Program-made: the position numbers and the translations under genes | The notes under the pieces: generated by a model | What the model saw: the letters and a program-made list of their open reading frames with translations, nothing else | Database searches by the model: none | What the model was told of the DNA's origin: nothing | Origin: Amycolatopsis sp. DSM 110486 | GTDB taxonomy: Bacteria > Actinomycetota > Actinomycetes > Mycobacteriales > Pseudonocardiaceae | Length of the DNA: 64,000 bases | Assembly: GCF_019468465.1 (NCBI RefSeq) | Contig: NZ_CP080519.1 | Span: forward strand, 4,169,001 to 4,233,000 | Reading direction: 5' to 3' | Part shown: positions 43,199-50,441 of the stretch, in pieces | Layout: each line of letters opens with the position of its first letter | Position numbering within the stretch: position 1 is the first letter of the stretch

Positions 43199-44340
43199 TG
43201 GCCGAGATCCAGCGTGTGACCATGCCCAAGTGGGGCCTGTCGATGAAGACGGGCCGCATCACCGACTGGCTCGCCACCGAAGGCGACGACATCACCGAGG
43301 GTGACGACCTCGTCGACATCGACACAGACAAGATCACCGGCACGCTGGAGTCCCCGGGCTCCGGCGTGTTGCGCCGGGTGATCGCGCCGGCGGGGGAGGA
43401 CGTGCCCGTCGGCGCAACGATCGCCCTGGTCGCGCCCGCCTCCGTCGCCGACGCCGAGGTCGACGAAGCCGCCGATGCCGCGTTGCGGGAGCTGGCCGAA
43501 GGCGTGGTCGAGGAGGCGGCGGGACCGGTCACCGGCACCGTCGAGGTCGACGGCCGCACCCTCAGTTACGCCACGCTCGGTGACAGCGGTGATGCGGATG
43601 GCGAGGTGGTGGTCCTCGTCCACGGCTACGGCGGCGACAAGAACTCCTGGCTCTTCGTCCAGGAGCCGCTCGCCGACGGCCGTACCGTCCACGCGCTCGA
43701 CCTCCCCGGTCACGGCGAGTCCACCAAGGACGTCGGCGACGGCTCCCTCACCACCCTCGCCAACGCCGTCCTCGGCTTCCTCGAAACACTCAACGTCACG
43801 AAGGCGCACCTCGTCGGCCACTCGCTCGGCGGCGCCGTCGTCGTGGCTGCCGCCGCGGCACAACCCGCGAAGGTCTCTTCGCTCGCGCTGGTGGCCCCGG
43901 CTGGCTTCGGTGACCGCATCAACGCCGGTTACCTGCGCGGCTTCGCCACCGCCACGTCGAGGCGAGAACTGAAACCCCACCTCAGCGCACTCTTCGCCGA
44001 CCCGGACCTGGTCACGCGCCGTCTCGCCGACGACCTCCTCAAGTACAAACGCCTCGACGGCGTCGACCGAGTCCTGGAGAAACTCCTCGGCACCCTGCTC
44101 GAAGACGACGACACCCCGGCCCTGCACATCGCCCCGCTCCTGGCCCGGTACGAAGGCCCGATCACTGTGGTCTGGGGCAGCGAAGACGCCGTCCTCCCAC
44201 CCGAAAACGCGGCCGGCCTCCCGGACGTCCACTCCGTCGAGGGCGCCGGCCACCTGGTCCACTTGGAGAAACCGTCGGCCGTTGTCGAGGTGGTTGTCGA
44301 GATCGTCTCAGAGGCGACGGAGAGATCGGCACGGCCTTGA
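43195..44340 (+). CDS. acoC: Acetoin dehydrogenase E2: lipoyl domain fused to alpha/beta hydrolase
   Basis: A 381-aa protein. The N-terminal lipoyl domain (about 3-80) carries the lipoylated Lys46 in DIDTDKITG. An alpha/beta-hydrolase fold (about 120-375) follows, with VHGYGGDKNSW, the nucleophile elbow GHSLGG, an Asp in VWGSEDAVLP and the His in GAGHLVHLE. This lipoyl-hydrolase architecture is typical of AcoC, which transfers the acetyl group to CoA. GTG at 43195 overlaps the acoB stop; ATG at 43198 is equivalent. No E3 (dihydrolipoyl dehydrogenase) gene follows, so E3 must come from elsewhere. A 21-bp repeat begins at its stop codon. Confidence 0.92.
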   Translation: MMAEIQRVTMPKWGLSMKTGRITDWLATEGDDITEGDDLVDIDTDKITGTLESPGSGVLRRVIAPAGEDVPVGATIALVAPASVADAEVDEAADAALRELAEGVVEEAAGPVTGTVEVDGRTLSYATLGDSGDADGEVVVLVHGYGGDKNSWLFVQEPLADGRTVHALDLPGHGESTKDVGDGSLTTLANAVLGFLETLNVTKAHLVGHSLGGAVVVAAAAAQPAKVSSLALVAPAGFGDRINAGYLRGFATATSRRELKPHLSALFADPDLVTRRLADDLLKYKRLDGVDRVLEKLLGTLLEDDDTPALHIAPLLARYEGPITVVWGSEDAVLPPENAAGLPDVHSVEGAGHLVHLEKPSAVVEVVVEIVSEATERSARP

Positions 44341-44393
44341 CCGACGTCCTTACGGCCTTGACCGACGCCGTCACGGCCTTGCTCGACCTTTGA
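44331..44393. repeat. 21-bp tandem repeat across the acoC stop codon
   Basis: ACGGCCTTGACCGACG plus five further bases recurs at 44331, 44352 and, less perfectly, 44373. The period of 21 keeps the reading frame. Successive TGA triplets fall in phase, so the stop is repeated. Confidence 0.65.
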
Positions 44394-44547
44394 TCGACTC
44401 TGTCGGTGAAGTCACCGCCCCTTCCGATCACGGCCCGACCACCTGCACACTGGCGCCGGAGGCCGGGTGAGGAGCACCCCAATGCGGCGTTGGGTGCGTT
44501 GAGCGCACCGAACGCCACATTGGGGGAGTCGGACTAGGAGCGGGTGG

Positions 44548-45798
44548 TTGTTGGGCCAGCAGCACCTCGAGGCAGCGTTGCCGGTCGGGGTTGACCCCCG
44601 ACGGCACGCGCGCGCTCTCGCCCGTCTCCACGAAGCCACCATCGCCGGCGAAGCGCTGCCCAGCGCGCCGCGTTCGGTGATCAGCGAGTCCTGGTCCCGC
44701 GTACAGCGGCTCGGCATCGACCCGGACCGCGGCGCGTCCTCGCCGATCCTAGACGCCGTCGAGCTCGAAGAACGCCGCCGCGAAAGCGGCCTCGCCCCGC
44801 TGCTGCCGATACTGCGCGGCGGCCTGCTCAGCCTGGCCGAGCAGGCCGCGCACATCATGGTGATCGTCGACGCCGCCGGCCACGTCCTCTGGCGCGACGG
44901 CTCGGTTCCCGTCCGCCGCCGCGCCGATCGCCTCGGCTTCGTGGAGGGCGTCGACTGGCAGGAAGAAGCCGTCGGCACCAACGCCATCGGCACGGCGCTC
45001 GTGGCTCGCCGGCCGGTGCAGGTCTACTCCGCCGAGCACTACGTCCGCGCCCAGCACGACTGGACCTGTGCCGCCGCCCCGCTGCACGATCCCCGCGACG
45101 GCCGGCTCCTCGGCGTCGTCGACCTCTCCGGCTCCGCCTCGACGGTCCACGCCACCACCCTCGCCCTCGTCGACGCCGTCGGCCGCCTTGCCGAATCCCA
45201 GCTGCGCACCACGCACCTGACCGACCTCGAACGCCTGCGTGGCATCGCGGTTCCTTTGCTGGCCAAGGTTTCCGGCCGCGCGCTGGTGACCGATCAGCAC
45301 GGCTGGATCGCCACCACCACTCCCTCCGCGATCTCTGCCGCCACCGGCCTCGCGGCCGCCGGCCGGCTGCCGTTGCCCGTGTCCGTGGGACCCGGCCCGC
45401 TGTGGCTGCCCGCCCACGGTCACTGCGTGGTCGAACCACTGCCCGGCGGCTGGCTCATTCGCATGACCGACTCCGAAGCCGCTCCGCCGACCCGGGTTTC
45501 CCTCGACCTGCGCATCCCCGGCGAACCGGTGCTCACGGTTTACGGCTCCGCGAGCGAATGGACCCACCGCGTCTCCCCGCGTCACGCACAGCTCCTGTAC
45601 GCCCTCGCCGCCCACCGAAACGGCTGCAGCGCTTCACAACTCTCGTCAGAGTTGTTCGGCGACGCGACGCGCACGGTCACCGTCCGCGCCGAGGTTTCGC
45701 GGCTGCGGCGGATCGTCGGCGGGATCATCGTCGGGCGGCCGTACCGGTTCGCCGACAACCTCGAAGTCGTCGTGCACGGATCGGCCGTCGCGGGCTAG
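44548..45798 (+). CDS. GAF-domain transcriptional regulator (AcoR-like without AAA+ domain)
   Basis: A 416-aa protein. The N-terminal helix (SVISESWSRVQRLGIDPDRG) and GAF domain (about 85-200: IMVIVDAAGHVLWRDG, FVEGVDWQEEAVGTNAIGTAL, WTCAAAPLHDP) match the sensor half of AcoR activators. The sigma54-interacting AAA+ domain is missing. A winged-helix-like C-terminus (about 340-410) stands in its place. This shortened form is common in actinobacteria, which lack sigma54. TTG at 44548 follows AGGAG at seven bases. It lies just after acoXABC and probably activates it. Confidence 0.82.
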   Translation: MLGQQHLEAALPVGVDPRRHARALARLHEATIAGEALPSAPRSVISESWSRVQRLGIDPDRGASSPILDAVELEERRRESGLAPLLPILRGGLLSLAEQAAHIMVIVDAAGHVLWRDGSVPVRRRADRLGFVEGVDWQEEAVGTNAIGTALVARRPVQVYSAEHYVRAQHDWTCAAAPLHDPRDGRLLGVVDLSGSASTVHATTLALVDAVGRLAESQLRTTHLTDLERLRGIAVPLLAKVSGRALVTDQHGWIATTTPSAISAATGLAAAGRLPLPVSVGPGPLWLPAHGHCVVEPLPGGWLIRMTDSEAAPPTRVSLDLRIPGEPVLTVYGSASEWTHRVSPRHAQLLYALAAHRNGCSASQLSSELFGDATRTVTVRAEVSRLRRIVGGIIVGRPYRFADNLEVVVHGSAVAG

Positions 45799-45872
45799 TT
45801 TTGGTGCGCGAAGCGCTGGCACGCGCGGGTTGCCCCGCGTACGCGCAACCACCATTGGTGTGAGTGATCTTT

Positions 45873-45889
45873 CTTGCCCGCGTGGCAAG
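45873..45889. promoter_or_regulatory. Palindrome before the DUF5753 regulator
   Basis: CTTGCC-CGCGT-GGCAAG, a perfect 6-bp inverted repeat, lies 17 bases before the start codon. This is a likely autoregulatory operator for the XRE protein. Confidence 0.5.
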
Positions 45890-45906
45890 CGGCGATGGTG
45901 TGCACC

Positions 45907-46755
45907 ATGACCAAGCGAACATCGGTGCGGCAGCGCCGGGTCTCCGCGGAGCTGCGGGCCTTGCGGATCAAGGCGAACCTCACGTGCAGAGAGGTTTCCG
46001 AGGGCCTCGGCTTCTCGGAGAGCAAGATCAGCCGCATGGAGACCGGCGACCGCGGCCTCTACGTGGACGACGTCTCCGCCATCCTCGGCTTCTTGCACGC
46101 ACCAACGGAAAAGCGCCAAGAGCTGCTGAAGCTGTTGCGCGACGGCGAGGAGCGCAACTGGCACGAGATCCACGGCAAGCTGCCACCCACCTGGAAGGAA
46201 CTGATCCGCTTCGAGGACGACGCGCTGCGGATCAAGAACTACGAGCCGCTGGTGATCCCCGGCCTGGCGCAGACGCCGGACTATGCGCGGGCGGTCATTC
46301 ACGCGACAAACCCGAGCTTGACCGAGTCCGATGTCGAGGGACTCGTCGCGGCGCGATTGGCTCGGCAGCTGGTTCTCAGTCGGCGAGATGCACCCGAAGT
46401 CCATCTGCTGGTTGAGGAAACGGCAGTCCGCCGCATAATCGGCGACTCAGAAGTGATGCGGCTGCAACTGGAGTCCTTGCTCGCTATCAACAATCGCAGC
46501 TGTGTCACGATGCAGGTTGTGCCCTTCAGCGCAGGCGGGCACCCCGGCCTCGAAGGGCCGCTCGTGATCCTCGAGTTTCGCGATGAGCCGACTCTCACCC
46601 ATGCGGAAACCCGCAGCGCCACCAGCTTTATCGAGGATGAGGAGCCAGTTGCCCGTGCTAGGCTCGGCTGGCGTGGGATTCTTGCCGCGGCTTTGTCACC
46701 CGAGGATTCCGCCGGGCTGATTTCCACGGTGATCGACAAGATGACCGCATCCTAG
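45907..46755 (+). CDS. XRE family regulator with DUF5753 domain
   Basis: A 282-aa protein. The N-terminal HTH (about 8-62: ELRALRIKANLTCREVSEGLGFSESKISRMETG) is followed by DUF5753 (about 95-275: YEPLVIPGLAQTPDYARAVI, LLVEETAVRR, VVPFSAGGHPGLEGPLVILEF). This Scr1-type protein is nearly always paired with a DUF397 protein, as here, 11 bases downstream. ATG at 45907 is the likely start. ATG 45895 upstream in frame is possible. Codon use in the second half is less GC-biased than the neighbours, usual for these lineage-specific modules. Confidence 0.92.
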   Translation: MTKRTSVRQRRVSAELRALRIKANLTCREVSEGLGFSESKISRMETGDRGLYVDDVSAILGFLHAPTEKRQELLKLLRDGEERNWHEIHGKLPPTWKELIRFEDDALRIKNYEPLVIPGLAQTPDYARAVIHATNPSLTESDVEGLVAARLARQLVLSRRDAPEVHLLVEETAVRRIIGDSEVMRLQLESLLAINNRSCVTMQVVPFSAGGHPGLEGPLVILEFRDEPTLTHAETRSATSFIEDEEPVARARLGWRGILAAALSPEDSAGLISTVIDKMTAS

Positions 46756-46766
46756 GAGCACGCACG

Positions 46767-47012
46767 ATGATCGCCCCGAACCCAGTCCAGGCAACTTGGC
46801 GCAAGAGCTCCTACAGCACTTCGCAGTCCAACTGTGTTGAGGTTGGCGGGTGGCAGAAGAGTTCCTTCAGCACTGACCAGGCCAACTGTGTCGAGGTCAC
46901 TGCCACCCCGTCGATCGAGATCGGCGTGCGGGACACGAAGGACCGTGGTGCGGGTCACCTCACCGTTTCGGCTGAAGCGTGGACCGCGTTCTTGGCCGCT
47001 GCCGGGCGCTGA
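46767..47012 (+). CDS. DUF397 protein with duplicated motif
   Basis: An 81-aa protein with two successive DUF397 N-terminal motifs: WRKSSYSTSQSNCVEV (about 11-26) and WQKSSFSTDQANCVEV (about 29-44). One C-terminal part (IGVRDTKDRGAGHLTVSAEAW) follows. Ordinary members have one such motif, so the front half seems duplicated. DUF397 proteins antagonise their paired DUF5753 regulator in a small regulatory switch. It lies in an operon with that gene. Confidence 0.92.
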   Translation: MIAPNPVQATWRKSSYSTSQSNCVEVGGWQKSSFSTDQANCVEVTATPSIEIGVRDTKDRGAGHLTVSAEAWTAFLAAAGR

Positions 47013-47107
47013 TCGAGATCACGTGCTGGTGACACCTTCCGGGTGAGGTTCGCCCGGCTCTCCGCGACCGGCTACCTTCTGCGGGTGGCGTACGGGGAGG
47101 ATCGGGG

Positions 47108-48520
47108 ATGACCAGCACGGTGACGCGGCCGGAGACGTCTGCGGGCACTGGCGGTACGGGTGCTTCCGCGCCCCCGCCTGAGGAACCGGAAGGCCGCAGC
47201 GGCATCGCGGGCTTGCTGGAGCTGCCGGGCCAGGCGGTGCGCGCGATCGTGAGATCGGCGGCGACGACGCCGGGCCGTCTTTCGGTGATCGCCGTGGGAT
47301 TGGTGTTGCTGTCGCTGGTGGCGGGGCTTGTGGGCACGCTGTCGGCGCAGGACAAAGACGACACCATCTCCGGCCTGATCAGCTACCGCGAACCGCTCGC
47401 GGCGGCGGCGCAGCAGGTGTTCCGCTCGCTGTCCGACGCGGACGCGACGGCGGCGACCACGTTCCTGTCGGTGGGCACCGAGCCGCCGGAGCTTCGCAAG
47501 AAGTACGAGCAGGACATCGCGGAGGCGGGTTCGGCGTTGGCGAAGGCCGCGTCGGACACCGCCGATGTGGGTGACGCCGCTCACCAGGTGGACATCCTGA
47601 ACCAGAAGATCCCCGTGTACACCGGGATCGTCGAGACGGCGCGCGCGAACAACCGTCAGGGCTTCCCCTCGGGTGCTTCGTACCTTCGCGAGGCTTCCCA
47701 GCTGATGCGGACGACGATCCTGCCCGCGGCTGAAGCGCTGTACCGCGCGGACACCGACAAGCTTTCCGCCGAGCAGGACGACAGCACCGGTTTCCCGTGG
47801 GCGGCCGTCGCGCTGTTGCTCGCGCTGGTGGCGGCGTTGGTCGTCACGCAGGTGTACCTCACGCGCAAGACCAACCGCGTGGTCAACATCGGCCTGCTGG
47901 TGGCGACGGCGTGCATCGTGCTGTCGATGCTGTGGGGCGCCGTGGCGCTCGTCGTGCAGGGCAGTCTGGTCGGCGCGGGCAAGACCGACGGCAGCTCGCA
48001 GGTCGACGTGCTCGCCCGCGCGCGCATCGCCGCCCTGCAGGCCCGCGCCGACGAGACGTTGACCCTGGTCGCCCGCGGCGACGGCGGCACGTACGAACAG
48101 CAGTTCATCAAGCTCGCCGAGCAGCTGGTCGGCGCCGACGGCGCGGGCGGCCTGCTGGGCCAGGCCCGCGACCTCGCCGCCGGCACCCCCGGCCAGCAGA
48201 AGATCGAGGCCGCCGAAGAAGCCGCCCGTGAGTGGTCACTGGCCCACCTGGAAGTCCGCAAACTCGACGACTCCGGCCAGTACCAGCAGGCCGTCGACTT
48301 CGCGACCTCCGTCAGCCAGGGCAGCGCCGCGGCCGCCTTCGCGCGCCTCGACGCCAACCTCCAGGACGCCATCGAAGTCTGCCGCCAGGAATTCCTGGAC
48401 GACACCCAGGCCGGCGACAACGCGTTGACGGCGTTGGCCCCCGGCGTGGGCTTCCTCGCGGTGCTCGCCGCCGGCGGCGTGACGGTCGGCGTCCGCGAAC
48501 GCCTCCGGGAGTACCGGTGA
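47108..48520 (+). CDS. glnX: GlnX-like membrane sensor of the PknG pathway
   Basis: A 470-aa protein. Cytoplasmic N-terminus (about 1-55), membrane helix (about 57-76), an extracytoplasmic helical domain (about 80-225), two helices (about 228-250 and 258-280), a second helical outer domain (about 285-445) and a final helix. Together with the following GlnH-like lipoprotein and PknG it reproduces the Rv0412c-Rv0411c-Rv0410c order of Mycobacterium. There GlnX relays periplasmic Asp/Glu sensed by GlnH to the kinase. The assignment rests on context and topology. The stop lies in a 14-bp sequence repeated before glnH. Confidence 0.8.
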   Translation: MTSTVTRPETSAGTGGTGASAPPPEEPEGRSGIAGLLELPGQAVRAIVRSAATTPGRLSVIAVGLVLLSLVAGLVGTLSAQDKDDTISGLISYREPLAAAAQQVFRSLSDADATAATTFLSVGTEPPELRKKYEQDIAEAGSALAKAASDTADVGDAAHQVDILNQKIPVYTGIVETARANNRQGFPSGASYLREASQLMRTTILPAAEALYRADTDKLSAEQDDSTGFPWAAVALLLALVAALVVTQVYLTRKTNRVVNIGLLVATACIVLSMLWGAVALVVQGSLVGAGKTDGSSQVDVLARARIAALQARADETLTLVARGDGGTYEQQFIKLAEQLVGADGAGGLLGQARDLAAGTPGQQKIEAAEEAAREWSLAHLEVRKLDDSGQYQQAVDFATSVSQGSAAAAFARLDANLQDAIEVCRQEFLDDTQAGDNALTALAPGVGFLAVLAAGGVTVGVRERLREYR

Positions 48521-48681
48521 CCCCGGCTCCCTCCCCGACGTCCTCCGCACGGCCGGCGGCTGCCGTGTCGTGCGCTCGGCGGGGTTCGGCGTCGGTTGAC
48601 GGCGCCCACAGCATGAGACGGAGATCGGCGACAGCGGGCATCGTGACCTGCGGACGGCGGAGATTGAGGGAGTACCGGTGA
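48507..48681. repeat. 14-bp direct repeat flanking 147 bp between glnX and glnH
   Basis: GGGAGTACCGGTGA occurs at 48507-48520 (end of glnX) and again at 48668-48681 (start of glnH). Fusing the two copies would recreate a GTGA overlap between the genes. The 147 bp between them has no gene and no clear inverted ends. Confidence 0.7.
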
Positions 48682-49646
48682 TTCGGTCGCGTCACTTGTT
48701 CCGGGCGGCCGCACTGGCGGTGGTCGCGGTATTGGCCACCGCGTGCGGCTCGGCACTTCAGCCGATCGACCCGGCTCCGGTGAGTGACGCGGCCTGGCCG
48801 ATGCCCGCGGACGTCGGCGGGCCCGACGCCTCCGCCGGTGGCTCGTCCGACTCCAGCTGCGACCCCACCGCCAGCCTTTCTCCCGCCGGCGCCTCCGTCA
48901 GCTCGCCTTCGGTCGCGAAGATCAAGGCCCGCGGCAAGCTCATCGCGGGCGTCGACCAGACCACGTACCTGTTCGGCTTCCGGAATCCCAAGTCGGGCAA
49001 CCTCGAGGGCTTCGACATCGACATGGTCAACCAGATCGCCGCCGCGATCTTCGGCTCGGCCGAGGGCCACGTGCAGTTCCGGGCGATCGCGTCGTCGCAA
49101 CGTGAGCAGGTGCTGAAGGACCACCAGGTCGACATCGTCGTCCGCACCTACTCGATCACGTGCGCGCGCCTGAAGGACGTGGCCTTCTCGTCGGTCTACT
49201 ACGTCGCCGGCCAGAAGATCCTGGTCCCCAAGGCCTCCAACGCCGAATCCTTGTCTGATTTGAAGGGCAAACGCGTCTGCGCCACCAAACAGTCGACTTC
49301 GTTGGCCAAAATCGCCACCGACCCGGCCCACCCCACGGCCATCTCGGTCGACAACTGGTCCGACTGCCTCATCATGCTCCAGCAGCACCAGGTCGACGCC
49401 GTCTCCACCGACGACACCATCCTCGCGGGCATGGCCGCCCAAGACCCCACCGTCAAGGTCGCCGGCGCGCCCATGACCACGGAGAACTACGGCATCGGCA
49501 TCCCCAAGGACCAACCGGACCTCGTCCGCTACGTCAACTCGGTCCTCGAAACCACCCGCACCAACGGCACGTGGCAATCCAGCTACCAGAAATGGGTCGG
49601 CGCCCGCCTGGGCCCGGCCACGCCCCCTTCGCCGAACTACAAGTAG
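48678..49646 (+). CDS. glnH: Glutamate/aspartate-binding lipoprotein GlnH
   Basis: A 322-aa protein. Signal sequence ending in the lipobox LATAC (Cys about 23), a Ser/Asp/Ala-rich linker and a periplasmic amino-acid-binding domain (SBP_bac_3, about 80-310). The domain shows GKLIAGVDQTTYLFGFRNPKSGNLEGFDIDMV and RVCATKQSTSLAKI. It lacks transporter partners and lies between GlnX and PknG, as in mycobacteria, where it acts as a sensor rather than an importer. GTG at 48678 follows GGGAG. Confidence 0.88.
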   Translation: MIRSRHLFRAAALAVVAVLATACGSALQPIDPAPVSDAAWPMPADVGGPDASAGGSSDSSCDPTASLSPAGASVSSPSVAKIKARGKLIAGVDQTTYLFGFRNPKSGNLEGFDIDMVNQIAAAIFGSAEGHVQFRAIASSQREQVLKDHQVDIVVRTYSITCARLKDVAFSSVYYVAGQKILVPKASNAESLSDLKGKRVCATKQSTSLAKIATDPAHPTAISVDNWSDCLIMLQQHQVDAVSTDDTILAGMAAQDPTVKVAGAPMTTENYGIGIPKDQPDLVRYVNSVLETTRTNGTWQSSYQKWVGARLGPATPPSPNYK

Positions 49647-49686
49647 TCCGATCGAGTGGCGCACCCTTCCGCCACGGCCGTCTCGC

Positions 49687-50312
49687 GCGAACGGCCCCTT
49701 GGCGCCGCGCACGCCCGCGCGACTGGACCGCTCGCGCCGTTTCGGCCGTGCGAGGGGACCGCTCGCGCCGCTCTCACCTCGCGAGGGGACCGTTCAGACC
49801 GCCGCCGGTGCGTGAGGGGACCGCTCGCGCCGTTTCGGCCGTGCGACTGGACCGCTCGCGCCGCTCTCACCTCGCGAGGGGACCGTTCAGACCACCGCCG
49901 CTGCGCGACTGGACCTCTCGCACCGGTTTCGGCCGCGCGACTGGACCGCTCGCGCCGCACCAACCAAGCGAGGGGACCGCTTGCACCGGTTCGGCCGTCC
50001 GACTGGACCGCTCGCGCCGCACCAACCAAGCGAGGGGACCGCTTGCGCCGCTCCAATCTCGCGAGGGGACCGTTCAGACCGCCGCGGCCGCGCGACTGGA
50101 CCTCTCGCATCGGTGCCCGTGCGTGAGGGGACCGCTCGCGCCGTATCAACCTCGCGAGGGGACCGTACGGACCGCCGCCGCTGCGTGACTGGACCTTTCG
50201 CGCCGCGGCGGCCGCGCGACTGGGCCGTTCGCGGCGGCGCGCGCGAGTGGACCGGTCGTCCCGAATCCGTGCGCGAATGGTCCAGTCGCGCCGGTTCCCA
50301 GCTCCGCAGGCG
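49687..50312. repeat. 31-bp tandem array A, about 20 units
   Basis: The invariant GGACC core recurs at 49725, 49756, 49787, 49818, 49849, 49880, 49911, 49943, 49974, 50005, 50036, 50067, 50098, 50129, 50160, 50191 and about 50222. The last units, at 50249 and 50279, are less regular, and a decayed unit sits at 49687. Each unit is GCGA, then CT or GG, then GGACCGCTCGCGCC, then about nine variable bases. GCGA and TCGC form a quasi-palindrome around GGACC. The period is 31 in almost every step, so the frame rotates and no protein is encoded. The array lies between glnH and pknG. Confidence 0.93.
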
Positions 50313-50441
50313 GTTCCGTCGGCCAAGCGTCGGTGCGCGGCAGGTCCCTTCGGGCGGACCTGAGGCGTCCGGACCCCCGCGCCGTGGTGCCCGACTAGGA
50401 TCAATGAGGGACTTTTTCCGCGGGGATCTCGGGAGGTAGTT

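Noticed and set aside
48521..48667. Small mobile element (MITE) between glnX and glnH
   Set aside because: No convincing terminal inverted repeats inside the 14-bp direct repeats, so it is reported only as a junction duplication.
49687..50312. Array A as a CRISPR array
   Set aside because: There are no unique spacers of 30 or more bases: the variable part is about nine bases and recurs among units. There are no cas genes, and unit identity is lower than for CRISPR repeats.
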